From NCBI RefSeq assembly GCF_900089605.1, contig NZ_LT594324.1:2914001-2978000 (forward strand): DNA of 64,000 nt, given 5' to 3'. Position 1 is the stretch's first letter; each line of letters starts with the position of its first letter. Positions 26,287 to 37,308 of the stretch are shown in pieces. Source of the stretch: Micromonospora narathiwatensis. Its GTDB lineage: Bacteria > Actinomycetota > Actinomycetes > Mycobacteriales > Micromonosporaceae. Below the pieces are notes generated by a model, which worked only from the letters and a program-made list of their open reading frames with translations, was not told the origin of the DNA and did not search any database. A program made the position numbers and the translations under genes.

Positions 26287-26487
26287 GGTCCTCGTACGCG
26301 GTTCGTACGGGTCGTCGGCTGAACCGGGTCGACGCCTCCTCGCGTATCTGGATGACCGGCACCGCCCGGGCTCCTGCGGCACGATCTCACCGACGTGGCT
26401 GGTGACACCGGCCGCGACAAGCACGGCGTCCGGCCCGGTCAGGCCGTCCACCGGAAGGCCCCGCACGAGCGCGAAACCTCGGCCGGT
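26287..26487 (-). pseudogene. possible TauD/TfdA-type dioxygenase fragment
   Basis: On the minus strand an open stretch reads TGRGFALVRGLPVDGLT, then TSHVGEIVPQEPG and DDPYEPRTRT. These recall, in order, the N-terminal motifs of TauD/TfdA-family Fe(II)/2-oxoglutarate oxygenases (GFALLRGLPV, G.HLG..V.Q). The HxD metal motif and everything after are absent. It may be a decayed 5' fragment. Otherwise 26147-26634 contains no gene. Confidence 0.35.
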
Positions 26488-26634
26488 GATGCAACCGCTG
26501 GGGGCGGATCGCGCGTGTAACACGACGGTGGGAAACTCGATCTTGACGGTACGCCGACGGCAGCGACACCGACATCAGCGCGCCGGCGGCAGCGTGGGGC
26601 GGGCCGGCGGGCCGCCCGGGGGGAGACATTCAGG

Positions 26635-27924
26635 ATGCTCGACGCTGCGACGACCCAGGTGATCGGGCCGGTCCCGACACGACCACCGGGCCGGCGTCGA
26701 GCCCGCGGCCCCTGGATGCTGATCAGCGGCCTGCTCACCCTGCTCCTGGCCGGCACCGCGCTGTTCGCGGTCGCGCCGCTGCGCCGCCCGCTGCCCGCGC
26801 CGACGGTCACACGGACCGTGCCCGCGTCGACGGTCATCCCCGGCACGGCCCCGGTGGTGCCGTGGCCGAAGATCGGGCAGGCCGCCCTCTCGGTGGAGGG
26901 GGTCGGCTCGCTCGGCACCTCGGGCGGAAGCAAGCCGGTGCCGATCGCGAGCGTGACCAAGGTGATGACGGCCTACGTCATCCTGACCGAGCATCCCATC
27001 GGCCGGGGCGAGCACGGACCGAAGCTGACCGTCAGCTCGGCGCAGGCCGCCGCGTACCCGAAGGAGCAGGCGCGCGGCGAGTCCCTCGTGCCGGTGGTCG
27101 CGGGCGCGGTCTTCACCGAGCGCCAGGCGCTCCAGGCGCTGCTGCTCCCGTCGGCGAACAACATGGCGCGGATCCTCGCCGCGTGGGACGCCGGCAGCAT
27201 CGAGGCATTCGTCGCCAAGATGAACGACACCGCCGCCGCGCTCGGCATGACCCACACCCACTACACCGATCCGTCCGGGTACGACCCGGGCACCGTGAGC
27301 ACCGCCGTCGACCAGGTGATCCTGGCCCGCAAGGCGATGAAACTGCCGGCGTTCGCGGAGATCGTGGCGCAGAAGACAGCCACCCTGCCGGTCGCCGGCA
27401 CCGTGCGGAACTACAACTCGCTGGTGGGCCACGACGGCGTGGTGGGAATCAAGACCGGGTCCACCGACGAGGCAGGGGGCTGCCTCGTCTTCGCCGCCGT
27501 CGTCAAGGTGGACGGCCGGAAGATCACCGTCGTGGGTGCCGTCCTGGGGCAGCCCGGGGCCAACACCCCCGTGCAGTTGGCCCGGGTGTTCCGGGTGACC
27601 CGTCCGCTGGTCCGCACCGCCGCCGGCGCGATCGGGGTGCACCCCGTCGTACGGGCCGGCGACGAGGTCGCCCTCGTACGGGGGCCGCTCGGTGCGGTCA
27701 CCACGCTCGACGCCGCGCGGGACGTGACCGTGGTGGGCTGGCCCGGCATGCGGGTACGGCTGGACGTCGACGTCCCGGAGGTGCCGGCACGGCTGCCGGC
27801 CGAGGCCGAGCATGGCCGGATCACCGCGGCCGCCGGCGGGATTGTCTCGGCCGGGGTCCCGCTCCGCAGCGCCGTCGAGCTGGAGCCGCCCAGCACCTGG
27901 GACCGCATTCGCCAGCATCGCTGA
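26635..27924 (+). CDS. D-alanyl-D-alanine carboxypeptidase (S11, membrane-anchored)
   Basis: A 429-residue penicillin-binding-type enzyme. An N-terminal membrane helix (about 28-50) follows a basic cytoplasmic segment. The three active-site motifs are present: SxxK in IASVTKVMTA, SxN in PSANNMA, and KTG in GIKTGSTDEAGG. It trims the terminal D-Ala from peptidoglycan stem peptides outside the membrane. The C-terminal part is a beta-rich domain. ATG 26635 follows GGGGGAG. Confidence 0.92.
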   Translation: MLDAATTQVIGPVPTRPPGRRRARGPWMLISGLLTLLLAGTALFAVAPLRRPLPAPTVTRTVPASTVIPGTAPVVPWPKIGQAALSVEGVGSLGTSGGSKPVPIASVTKVMTAYVILTEHPIGRGEHGPKLTVSSAQAAAYPKEQARGESLVPVVAGAVFTERQALQALLLPSANNMARILAAWDAGSIEAFVAKMNDTAAALGMTHTHYTDPSGYDPGTVSTAVDQVILARKAMKLPAFAEIVAQKTATLPVAGTVRNYNSLVGHDGVVGIKTGSTDEAGGCLVFAAVVKVDGRKITVVGAVLGQPGANTPVQLARVFRVTRPLVRTAAGAIGVHPVVRAGDEVALVRGPLGAVTTLDAARDVTVVGWPGMRVRLDVDVPEVPARLPAEAEHGRITAAAGGIVSAGVPLRSAVELEPPSTWDRIRQHR

Positions 27925-27949
27925 GCCGCATTTGGTCGACCGCGGCTGG

Positions 27950-27992
27950 CCGAGGTGGCGGCATCCCTCTTCCCGGGATGCCGCCACCTCGG
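27950..27992. terminator. strong bidirectional terminator
   Basis: Perfect 18-base arms at 27950-27967 and 27975-27992 (opening CCGAGGTGGCGG) around a 7-base loop, midway between convergent genes ending at 27924 and 28024. Confidence 0.92.
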
Positions 27993-28023
27993 CGATCTGG
28001 ATCAGTTGCCGTTCGGACGAACG

Positions 28024-30081
28024 CTAGTTGAACAGGAAGTTCGCCGAGTGGGTGGTGCCGTCGACGAGGGTGACCTCCAGGCGCCCGCACGTCTTCGCCA
28101 GCGACTTGTCCGTCTTCCAGACGTACTGGTACTGCTTGCTGACCGGGTCGTACGTCAAGGTGCTCGCGCCCGCGGTGACCGTCTCCACGGCCACCTCCTG
28201 CTGGGCCGACGTGTCACAGGTCGTCGCGCGCAGCTTCGGGAAGCCCGCGGCGAGGATGCCCAGGCCCTGGTCGCCACCGAGGCCGAACTTGACCGGTACG
28301 GCGCTGCCGGCCTTCACGACGTTGACCTTGTCGGCGCTGACCGGCGCCCCGAAGGTGCGCCAGTCGTAGACGACCTGGTAGGTGACGCTGACCGGGGCGG
28401 CCTTGTTGCCGGCGCGGTCGCGAGCGCCGGAGCAGGTGGCGGTGAAGTATCCGACGCTCGGTCCGCCGGTAACGGACAGGGTGGCGGACGCGGCGACGCC
28501 GCTGCTGCCGTCCGTGGTCGAGCAGCCCGGCGTCACCGGCTGCCCGAGGGTGATCTGCTCACCCTGGGCGACCCCGGTGACCTTGACGGTCGGCGGCGTC
28601 ACGTCCTCGTCCTCGGTGACCGCCTTGTAGGCGTTGACCAGGCCGTAACCGAAGAAGCCGTTGACGTTCGGGTTGTTCGGGTCGACCTTGCACCGGCCCT
28701 GGGTGTAGTCGGTGCCGGAGGTGGGGCAGGCGAGCGGAATGGCCTGCTTGCGCAACAGCTCCGCGATGTAGTCGGGGGTGGCCCCGGGGTGCTTCGACAC
28801 CAGCAGCGCGGCGACGCCGGCGACGTGCGGCGAGGCCATGGAGGTGCCGGAGAGCGTCCGGTAGCTGGCCACCCCGGTCGACGGCGAGGTGGAGTAGATG
28901 CTCGATCCGGGAGCTGCCACGTCCACGGCCCCGAGCCCGAAGCTGGAGAACGACGAGCGCGCCGGCTGTGTGGTCAGACCCGGGTACCACGGCCCGACCG
29001 CGTTCGCGGGGGCGGTGGGCTGGGTGGTCGACGACACCGACACCACGTTGGGCAGTTCCGTCGGCAGGTTGAGGCAGCTCGGGTCGAGAGTGCGTCGGAC
29101 CGGCTTGGTGTCGTCCGGGCTGGTGGTGTCGACCGTCTTGTTGGCGAGGTCCTGGTTCTCGTTGCCCGCCGCGGCGACGTTCAGGATGCCATTCTCGGTG
29201 GTGTAGTTCACCGCGCGCCGGACCGCCTCGACGATCGCCGCCTGGTCGGCCTGGCTCTCGCACCAGTACAGCCACGGGTCGATGTAGTAGCTGTTGTTCG
29301 TGACCTGGATGCCGTGCTCGGCCGCCCACACGAAGCCGCAGATCGCGTACTCCGGGTAGATGAAGCCGTCGGAGTTGACCACCTTGATGGCGGCCAGCTT
29401 CACGCCGGGTGCGACGCCGACGATGCCGACGCCGTTCTTCGCCGAAGCGATGGTCCCGGCCACGTGCGTGCCGTGGTAGTCGGCGGTGAGGCTGGTGGGC
29501 CGCCACGCGCCCGGCGTGGTGTCCGGAGCGCCGGTACCGACGCAGTTCACCGACTTCGACTGGTCCACCACCGGGGCGAGGTCCTGGTGGTTGGCGTCGA
29601 TCCCGTCGTCCAGCACGCCGACGGTGACCGTCGAGCTGCCCAGGTTGACCTCGTGGGCCGCGCGCGCCCCGATGAGGATCATGTCGCTCTGCCGGGTCGC
29701 GTTCTCCAGGGCGTCCGGCTCGTACGCGTCGAGTTCCGCGGTCTCGTCCGTCATGGCGGGCAGCGCGGCGGTCCGGGTGGCGCCGGCGGAGTGGACGGCA
29801 GCGCCGTGCGCGACGGACTTCACCTTCTCGGCGAACGCCGGGTCGGTGGAGCGGGCGATGACCACGCCGATCTGCGCGTACGAGGCCATCACCTGACCAC
29901 CGGCCTCGGTGACCGCGGCGGCGGCGTCGGTCGTCTGCGCCTTGCCGACGGCGTTGACGACGTAGCTGAGGTTGGGACCGTCCGCCGCCGCGGCGCTCGG
30001 CGCGAGGACCGCACCGAACGCCGCGACGAGGCTGGTCGCTGTTGTGACGATAAGGGATCGTCTGCCCAACCTGGAATGCAT
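28024..30081 (-). CDS. Secreted S8 subtilisin-like protease
   Basis: A 685-residue exported protease. Residues 1-33 are a signal peptide; an inhibitor-like propeptide follows to about residue 125. The catalytic triad is Asp158 (VGVLDDGID), His203 (DYHGTHVAGT) and Ser414 (SGTSMASPH), with oxyanion Asn in AAAGNENQ. After about residue 500 come two beta domains; the last contains VVKAGSAVPVKFGLGGD, the PxKF-type domain common at the end of actinobacterial secreted proteases. It should degrade extracellular protein. ATG 30081 has AAGG nearby; a TATGAT -10 is at 30134-30139 (minus strand). Confidence 0.94.
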   Translation of the reverse strand: MHSRLGRRSLIVTTATSLVAAFGAVLAPSAAAADGPNLSYVVNAVGKAQTTDAAAAVTEAGGQVMASYAQIGVVIARSTDPAFAEKVKSVAHGAAVHSAGATRTAALPAMTDETAELDAYEPDALENATRQSDMILIGARAAHEVNLGSSTVTVGVLDDGIDANHQDLAPVVDQSKSVNCVGTGAPDTTPGAWRPTSLTADYHGTHVAGTIASAKNGVGIVGVAPGVKLAAIKVVNSDGFIYPEYAICGFVWAAEHGIQVTNNSYYIDPWLYWCESQADQAAIVEAVRRAVNYTTENGILNVAAAGNENQDLANKTVDTTSPDDTKPVRRTLDPSCLNLPTELPNVVSVSSTTQPTAPANAVGPWYPGLTTQPARSSFSSFGLGAVDVAAPGSSIYSTSPSTGVASYRTLSGTSMASPHVAGVAALLVSKHPGATPDYIAELLRKQAIPLACPTSGTDYTQGRCKVDPNNPNVNGFFGYGLVNAYKAVTEDEDVTPPTVKVTGVAQGEQITLGQPVTPGCSTTDGSSGVAASATLSVTGGPSVGYFTATCSGARDRAGNKAAPVSVTYQVVYDWRTFGAPVSADKVNVVKAGSAVPVKFGLGGDQGLGILAAGFPKLRATTCDTSAQQEVAVETVTAGASTLTYDPVSKQYQYVWKTDKSLAKTCGRLEVTLVDGTTHSANFLFN

Positions 30082-30190
30082 TCCGGGCCTTTCGAAAAGA
30101 GGGTGAGGGGGTCACCCGATCTTGAGTTGAGCGATCATAGGGTGAATTTTCAGCGGAATGCACTCGGCTGGACGGCTGATGACCCTGCCC

Positions 30191-30225
30191 AGGTGAACAC
30201 CTAGGTTCCCGACGGATCGGGAACC
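30191..30225. promoter_or_regulatory. two adjacent palindromes in a divergent intergenic region
   Basis: AGGTG-AA-CACCT (30191-30202) abuts GGTTCCCGA-CGGA-TCGGGAACC (30204-30225), nine-base perfect arms. They lie upstream of both the subtilase (30081, minus) and lemA (30538, plus), so they are more likely operators or a shielding hairpin than a terminator. The rest of 30082-30537 has no gene; it is A+T-richer near 30110-30150. Confidence 0.5.
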
Positions 30226-30537
30226 CCAGAAATCGAAATACGCCGAGGAATGTTGGCGATCGGTGCTTACGGGAGCTGTTTGCCCTGGGGCGGTTGGGAC
30301 GACGATTCCGCCGCCCCGACCGTTCGCCTGATTGCGCCGGGCGGCCCGGCTGCGCATGCTCGTGGCAGTTGGGACGCTGGTGGTGGCGACCCGTCGCGGC
30401 CGGCGGCGGTGACGGGCGGGACCAGGGGTCGGGGCCCCTGCCCGGTACGGAAGTCCGATGGCCGACAGCCGCACGTGGCTACCGGCTGCGCGCCCGCATC
30501 ATGATGCGGACACGAAGATCCAATGCGGGAGTCACAG

Positions 30538-31119
30538 ATGGGCAGTGGCGTCATTCTGGGCCTGGTCGGCGGGCTGTTCTGCCTGCTCGTGGTGGCCGTG
30601 ATCGGCTGGGCGCTGGCCGCGTACAACCGGCTGGTGCGCCAGCGCAACCAGGTGCAGGCCTCCTGGGCACAGATCGACGTCCAACTCAAACGCCGGTACG
30701 ACCTGATCCCCAATCTGGTGGAGACGGTCAAGGGCTACGCGGCGCACGAGCGCGGCACGCTGGAGTCCGTGGTGTCCGCACGCACCGGCGCGATCCAGGC
30801 GGCCGGGGCGCCCGGCGTGGCCGACCGCGCCGCTGCCGAGAACGTCCTGACCCAGGCGCTCGGCCGGCTCTTCGCGCTCGCCGAGGCGTACCCGGACCTG
30901 AAGGCCAACCAGAACTTCGCGGCCCTGCAGGGCGAGCTGGCGCACACCGAGGACAAGATCGCCTACGCGCGGCAGTTCTACAACAGCGCCGTCCAGACGT
31001 TCAACACCACGGTGCAGTCCATTCCCACGAACATCATCGCGGGCGTCGGTGGGTTCCGGGCGATGGACTTCTTCGAGACCTCCGACGGCGAACGCGTCCC
31101 CGTCCAGGTTCGCTTCTGA
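30538..31119 (+). CDS. LemA-family protein
   Basis: A 193-residue LemA protein: one N-terminal helix (about 5-30) with the N-terminus outside or in the membrane, then a helical bundle with the family motifs LVRQRNQVQASWAQIDVQLKRRYDLIPNLVETVKGYAAHE and RQFYNSAVQTFNTTVQSIPTNIIA. LemA proteins pair with DUF2207/TPM-type membrane proteins, as here, but their role is unsettled. ATG 30538 has GGGAG six bases ahead. Confidence 0.93.
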   Translation: MGSGVILGLVGGLFCLLVVAVIGWALAAYNRLVRQRNQVQASWAQIDVQLKRRYDLIPNLVETVKGYAAHERGTLESVVSARTGAIQAAGAPGVADRAAAENVLTQALGRLFALAEAYPDLKANQNFAALQGELAHTEDKIAYARQFYNSAVQTFNTTVQSIPTNIIAGVGGFRAMDFFETSDGERVPVQVRF

Positions 31120-31135
31120 CGACGCAGAGCGCGCG

Positions 31136-33013
31136 ATGGACCGGCGCCTGCTCCTCGACCTGGCGGTGAGCGCGGTCGCGCTCGCCGGCTGGTTCCTCGT
31201 CTACGGCATCGCTCGGCTGGTCACCCGGCCGGCCAGTCCGGCGCCCGCGCCGGCCACCCCGGAGCTCGGTTCCGAACCGCCCGCGGTGGTCAGCCTGCTG
31301 GTCAATCGCTGGTCGATCACCGAGGACGCGGCCGAGTCGACGCTGCTCGACCTCGCCGCCCGCGGCTTCGTCGAGCTGCGCCAGCCGGGCAACGACCCGA
31401 TGCAGACCACGCTGCACCTGCCGCCGGCGCCGCCGGACGACGGCGGGCTGCGGCCGTACGAGCGCCGGGTGCTCGACCGGGTGCGCGGGCTCGCGGTGCA
31501 CGGCGTGGTACCGCTGACCGCGCTGACCTTCCGTGACCAGGCGCAGGCCAAGGCGTGGAACAAACGGCTGCGCAGGCAGGTCGTCGCGGACGCCCGGACG
31601 GCCGGACTGTCCCGGCGGCGGTTCGGTCCGGCGGTGACCTCCCTTCTGGTCGCCGCCGCGGTGGTCGCCGGGGTGGCCGTCGGTCTCGCCGTCCTGCACT
31701 ACGGCGTCTGGCACCAGGAGGACGACAATCCTGGTCTCGCCGCCGGTCTCGTCACGTTCGCCGCGCTGACCGCCATCGCCGGGGCCTCCCCCGGCGAACG
31801 CGACACCGCCCTCGGCCGTGAGGTGGCGGCGCGGTGGCTCGGCGTCCGCGCCTGGCTACGCGGGCACGAGCAGTTCGACGAGCTGCCGCCGGCCTCGGTG
31901 GCGATCTGGGACCGATATCTGGGCTACGGCGCCGCCGTCGGCGCGACCCGCCTGGCCAGTGCCGTCCTCGACCTCGGCATGGGCGACCGGACGCTGGTCT
32001 GGTCGTCGTTCGGCGGCACGTGGCACCGGGTGCGGGTGCGCTACCCGCGCGTCTTCGCGCGCTACGGCCGGACGGTGCCGAGACTGCTGCTGCCGGCGGT
32101 GATCAGCATCGCGGTCGGTGTATTCCTGCTGAAGGTGTTCGGCGGCTCCGTCGACCTCGTACCGTCCGCAACCGACCAGGTGGACCGGACGCTGATCTTC
32201 GTGGCCGACGGCATCGTCGCCGTGGCGCTGCTGTCGCTGGTGTCCGGGGGCTACAAACTCGTACGCGGTCTCGCCGACCTCGCCACCGAGCGCACCATCA
32301 CCGGGGAGGTGCTCTGGGTGGAGGTGTGGCGCTCGACCGCGCAACGTGACAACCGACCGTCCCAGCCCTGGCTGCACTATCTGGCGGTGGACGACGGAAC
32401 CGGCGACCGCACCACCGCCTGGGCGTTGCCCAGCCAGTGGGCGGCCGGCTGCCACGACGGCGACGCCGTCACGATCCGGGTACGGCCCTGGACGAGGCGG
32501 GTGGTCAGCCTGTCGGTGGTCGGCCAGGGCCGCTCGCGACAGTTGACGGAGCCGGTCGGGTCCGACGACACCGATGACCTGCTGCCGGCGAGCGGACTCC
32601 GCGCCGGCTCCGGACCGGCTCCGTCAACACGACCGGCGGAACTCTTCACCCCCGAGGAGGTCGGGCAGGCGCTGGATCTGCCGGTCCTGCCCGCCGAACG
32701 GCTCGACCTGCCCGGCCCGCTGGCCGGCGCCCAGTTCCGCTCGGCCACGGACGGCCAGCCCGTCCTGATGGTCCAGGCGGTAAGCGGGGCACCGGGACGG
32801 TGGGTCTGGCGACTCCACTCCCGGGGGCAGGAGCTGCCCGGCATCGGCGACGGGGCGTACGCGTCCGGCGAGCAGGTCGTCATGCGGGTCGGCGACAGTA
32901 CGGTGGTGGTGCGGGCCGTCGGCGACGCGCGCGGCCAAACCGGCCACCTGCCCTGGCTGCTGACCCAGGGCGCCACACGGCTGTCAGCCGGGCACGACGA
33001 GGCGACCACCTAA
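31136..33013 (+). CDS. DUF2207-like membrane protein paired with LemA
   Basis: A 625-residue membrane protein. A first helix (about 5-25) is followed by a small wHTH-like cytoplasmic domain (ITEDAAESTLLDLAARGFVEL), a helix pair (about 165-215), a region with WLGVRAWLRGHEQFDELPP typical of DUF2207 proteins, two more helices (about 320-380) and a long soluble C-terminal part. It begins 16 bases after lemA and is surely in the same operon. Function is unknown beyond the LemA association. Confidence 0.8.
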   Translation: MDRRLLLDLAVSAVALAGWFLVYGIARLVTRPASPAPAPATPELGSEPPAVVSLLVNRWSITEDAAESTLLDLAARGFVELRQPGNDPMQTTLHLPPAPPDDGGLRPYERRVLDRVRGLAVHGVVPLTALTFRDQAQAKAWNKRLRRQVVADARTAGLSRRRFGPAVTSLLVAAAVVAGVAVGLAVLHYGVWHQEDDNPGLAAGLVTFAALTAIAGASPGERDTALGREVAARWLGVRAWLRGHEQFDELPPASVAIWDRYLGYGAAVGATRLASAVLDLGMGDRTLVWSSFGGTWHRVRVRYPRVFARYGRTVPRLLLPAVISIAVGVFLLKVFGGSVDLVPSATDQVDRTLIFVADGIVAVALLSLVSGGYKLVRGLADLATERTITGEVLWVEVWRSTAQRDNRPSQPWLHYLAVDDGTGDRTTAWALPSQWAAGCHDGDAVTIRVRPWTRRVVSLSVVGQGRSRQLTEPVGSDDTDDLLPASGLRAGSGPAPSTRPAELFTPEEVGQALDLPVLPAERLDLPGPLAGAQFRSATDGQPVLMVQAVSGAPGRWVWRLHSRGQELPGIGDGAYASGEQVVMRVGDSTVVVRAVGDARGQTGHLPWLLTQGATRLSAGHDEATT

Positions 33014-33043
33014 CCCGAGCCGACCCGTCGGCACCCTCCCCGC

Positions 33044-33142
33044 CCCCACCCCTCCCCGCGATCTTGCAGGTTCTGTCGCCGATGGGAGGCTTTTGTCCGG
33101 CTTGACTCGACCGAAAGTGCAAGATCGCGGGGAGGGGTGGGG
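33044..33142. repeat. long imperfect-loop inverted repeat element (MITE/REP-like)
   Basis: Two perfect 25-base arms (33044-33068 and 33118-33142) flank 49 bases. The inner ends of the arms read GCGATCTTGCA and TGCAAGATCGC; the outer ends are C/G-rich. It lies 30 bases after the DUF2207-like gene and could stop its transcription, but arm length and loop size exceed those of the other terminators here. I recall similar GCGATCTTGCA...TGCAAGATCGC elements as dispersed intergenic repeats in Micromonospora. Confidence 0.75.
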
Positions 33143-33273
33143 TGGGGAGGGGGCGGGGTTGGTCTATTGGGGCGGGTTGCGGGTACACCTCAGGGAGTGG
33201 TCTGGGGCGGGTGGGTAGACTGCGGCGCACGAAGGCGTGCGGCGGAGCGTGCGGCGGAGGGAGGTGGTACGCG

Positions 33274-33339
33274 ATGGGCAATGAGCCCCCCAGTACCACC
33301 GGCATCCCGAGCACCACCACCCCCGCGACCGCCGTTTAG
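33274..33339 (+). CDS. Pro/Thr-rich leader ORF upstream of corA
   Basis: A 21-codon ORF (MGNEPPSTTG..., ending TTTPATAV) preceded by a strong GGAGGGAGG nine bases ahead and a -10-like TAGACT at 33216-33221. Four of 21 residues are Pro and six Thr, with an acidic-Pro start (NEPP). It ends 65 bases before corA. Such short Pro-rich or acidic ORFs precede Mg2+ transporter genes in other bacteria (for example mgtL), where translation through them senses Mg2+. That role is inferred here. Confidence 0.55.
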   Translation: MGNEPPSTTGIPSTTTPATAV

Positions 33340-33390
33340 ACAGCAGGTGCCGTCGGCGGACTGTCGGGGTGTGCCCCCTCTCCACCGCCC

Positions 33391-33405
33391 TGAGGGAGAC
33401 CCTCA
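33391..33405 (+). promoter_or_regulatory. hairpin hiding the corA ribosome-binding site and start
   Basis: TGAGGG-AGA-CCCTCA is a perfect six-base-arm hairpin. Its left arm and loop contain the GAGGGAG Shine-Dalgarno, and its right arm ends on the A of the corA ATG (33405). A second small hairpin, GGGG-TGTG-CCCC, lies just upstream at about 33366-33377. Formation of the first would block translation. Confidence 0.55.
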
Positions 33406-34550
33406 TGCCTGCGAAGCGCCGCACGTTTCTGCTCCCCACCGCCCTGAGCCGCCGACGGGTGCACGCCGGCCGGCCCGACGCCACCGCACCGGCCACGGAC
33501 GCGACGGTCGCTGCCGCCGCCCCGCCGGACAGCCGGCTCATCGACAGCGCCGTCTACACCAACGGCCACCGGTACGCTTCCCCGAACAGCCTCGCCGAGA
33601 CCTACCAGTGCCTGCACGAGCAGGACGGTGCGATGGCCTGGATCGGGCTCTACCGGCCCAACGCCGACCAGATCGCCTCCCTGGCCGAGGAGTTCAAGCT
33701 GCACCACCTGGCCGTCGAGGACGCCATCACCGCCCACCAGCGGCCAAAACTCGAACGCTACGGGGACACTCTCTTCGTGGTGCTGCGCGCCGCCCGCTAC
33801 GACGACGCACGCGAAGAGGTCGAGTTCAGCGAGCTGCACCTGTTCATCGGGCCCGGCTTCGTCATCACCGTCCGGCACGGCGAGGCGCCCGACCTCGCCG
33901 CCGTTCGCCGGCGGATGGAAGCCGAGCCCGAGATGCTCGCCCGCGGCCCCGAGGCCGTGCTCTACGCGGTCCTCGATCAGGTCGTCGACGGGTACGCGCC
34001 CGTCGTATCCGGCCTAGAGAACGACATCGACGAGATCGAGACCGAGGTGTTCGGTGGCGACCCGAAGGTCAGTCGCCGCAGCTACGAACTCAGCCGCGAG
34101 GTCATCGAGTTCCAACGGGCCGCCCGCCCACTCCTCGGCGTGCTGAACGCCCTCAGCACCGGCTTCGCCAAGTACGGCACCGAGGAGGAGCTACAGCGGT
34201 ACCTGCGCGATGTCGCCGACCACCTCACCCAGGTCGTCGAACGCGTCGACGGGTTCCGGCACCTGCTGCAGAACATCCTCACCGTCAACGCCACGCTCGT
34301 GTCCCAGCAGCAGAACGAGGAGATGCGCAGCCTCACCGCCGCCAGCTACGAGCAGAACGAGGAGATCAAGAAGATCTCCTCGTGGGCCGCGATCCTGTTC
34401 GCCCCCACCCTCATCGGCACCGTCTACGGGATGAACTTCGACAACATGCCGGAGCTCAAGTGGCACCTCGGGTATCCGTTCGCGATCGCCCTCATGGGCC
34501 TTGTCTGCCTTGGCCTCTATCTCATCTTCAAGCGCCGCAACTGGCTCTGA
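33405..34550 (+). CDS. corA: CorA-family Mg2+/Co2+ channel
   Basis: A 381-residue CorA. A basic and Ala-rich N-terminal segment (1-60) precedes the cytoplasmic alpha/beta domain (IGLYRPNADQIASLAEEF, HHLAVEDAI, ERYGDTLFVVLRAARYD) and long helix. Two C-terminal membrane helices flank the channel signature YGMNFDNMPEL, and the protein ends in KRRNWL. It forms a pentameric inner-membrane Mg2+ channel gated by cytoplasmic Mg2+. Start ATG 33405; the in-frame ATG at 33369 lacks a ribosome-binding site. Confidence 0.95.
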   Translation: MPAKRRTFLLPTALSRRRVHAGRPDATAPATDATVAAAAPPDSRLIDSAVYTNGHRYASPNSLAETYQCLHEQDGAMAWIGLYRPNADQIASLAEEFKLHHLAVEDAITAHQRPKLERYGDTLFVVLRAARYDDAREEVEFSELHLFIGPGFVITVRHGEAPDLAAVRRRMEAEPEMLARGPEAVLYAVLDQVVDGYAPVVSGLENDIDEIETEVFGGDPKVSRRSYELSREVIEFQRAARPLLGVLNALSTGFAKYGTEEELQRYLRDVADHLTQVVERVDGFRHLLQNILTVNATLVSQQQNEEMRSLTAASYEQNEEIKKISSWAAILFAPTLIGTVYGMNFDNMPELKWHLGYPFAIALMGLVCLGLYLIFKRRNWL

Positions 34551-34567
34551 TCGGCGGGCCCGGGCAT

Positions 34568-34595
34568 CCGGGCCGGCCCACCAGGGCCGGCCCGG
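34568..34595. terminator. bidirectional terminator
   Basis: Perfect 12-base arms (CCGGGCCGGCCC at 34568-34579, complement at 34584-34595) with loop ACCA, between convergent corA and katG. Confidence 0.88.
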
Positions 34596-34604
34596 ACGAC
34601 GGGA

Positions 34605-36869
<2,265 letters not shown>

Positions 36870-37301
36870 TCAGGAATTGCTTGCGGGGGAACAGTCGGGG
36901 CACACGCCCCGGTAGACGACCTCGGCCTCGTCGATCGAGAATCCGTGATCGTCGGACGCGGTCAGGCAGGGCGCCTCGCCGACGGCGCAGTCGACGTCGA
37001 CGATGCGACCGCAGGACCGGCACACGACGTGGTGGTGGTTGTCCCCGACCCGCGACTCGTAGCGCGCCACGGAGCCGGGCGGTTCGATGCGCCGCACCAG
37101 CCCCGCGACGGTCAGCACCCGCAGCACGTCGTAGACGGCCTGGTGGGAGACCGTGGGGAGATCTCTCCGCACGGCCTCGAGGATCGAGTCGGTGCCGGCG
37201 TGCGGATGCGCGTGCACCGCGTTCAGCACCGCCACCCGGGGACGGGTCACGCGTAACGCGGCCCCGCGCAGCATCCGCTGGAAGTCCAGGGGCGTGGCCA
37301 C
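36870..37301 (-). CDS. furA: FurA-type redox/iron repressor of katG
   Basis: A 143-residue Fur-family protein opening VATPLDFQRMLRGAALRVTRPRVAVL, with winged helix (TVSHQAVYDVLRVLTVAGLV), NHHHVVCRSCG metal motif and a second CPDC near the end. The genomic link to katG identifies it as FurA, which loses DNA binding on oxidation. GTG 37301 follows a -10 hexamer by 7 bases with no Shine-Dalgarno, a leaderless start as described for furA genes; the open frame further upstream covers the promoter. Confidence 0.95.
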   Translation of the reverse strand: MATPLDFQRMLRGAALRVTRPRVAVLNAVHAHPHAGTDSILEAVRRDLPTVSHQAVYDVLRVLTVAGLVRRIEPPGSVARYESRVGDNHHHVVCRSCGRIVDVDCAVGEAPCLTASDDHGFSIDEAEVVYRGVCPDCSPASNS

Positions 37302-37308
37302 GTCCCAC

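Noticed and set aside
26387..26629. Small minus-strand ORF before the carboxypeptidase gene
   Set aside because: No ribosome-binding site and composition of a shadow frame.
27955..30204. A 749-codon plus-strand ORF
   Set aside because: It is the mirror of the subtilase gene, whose catalytic triad is complete on the other strand.
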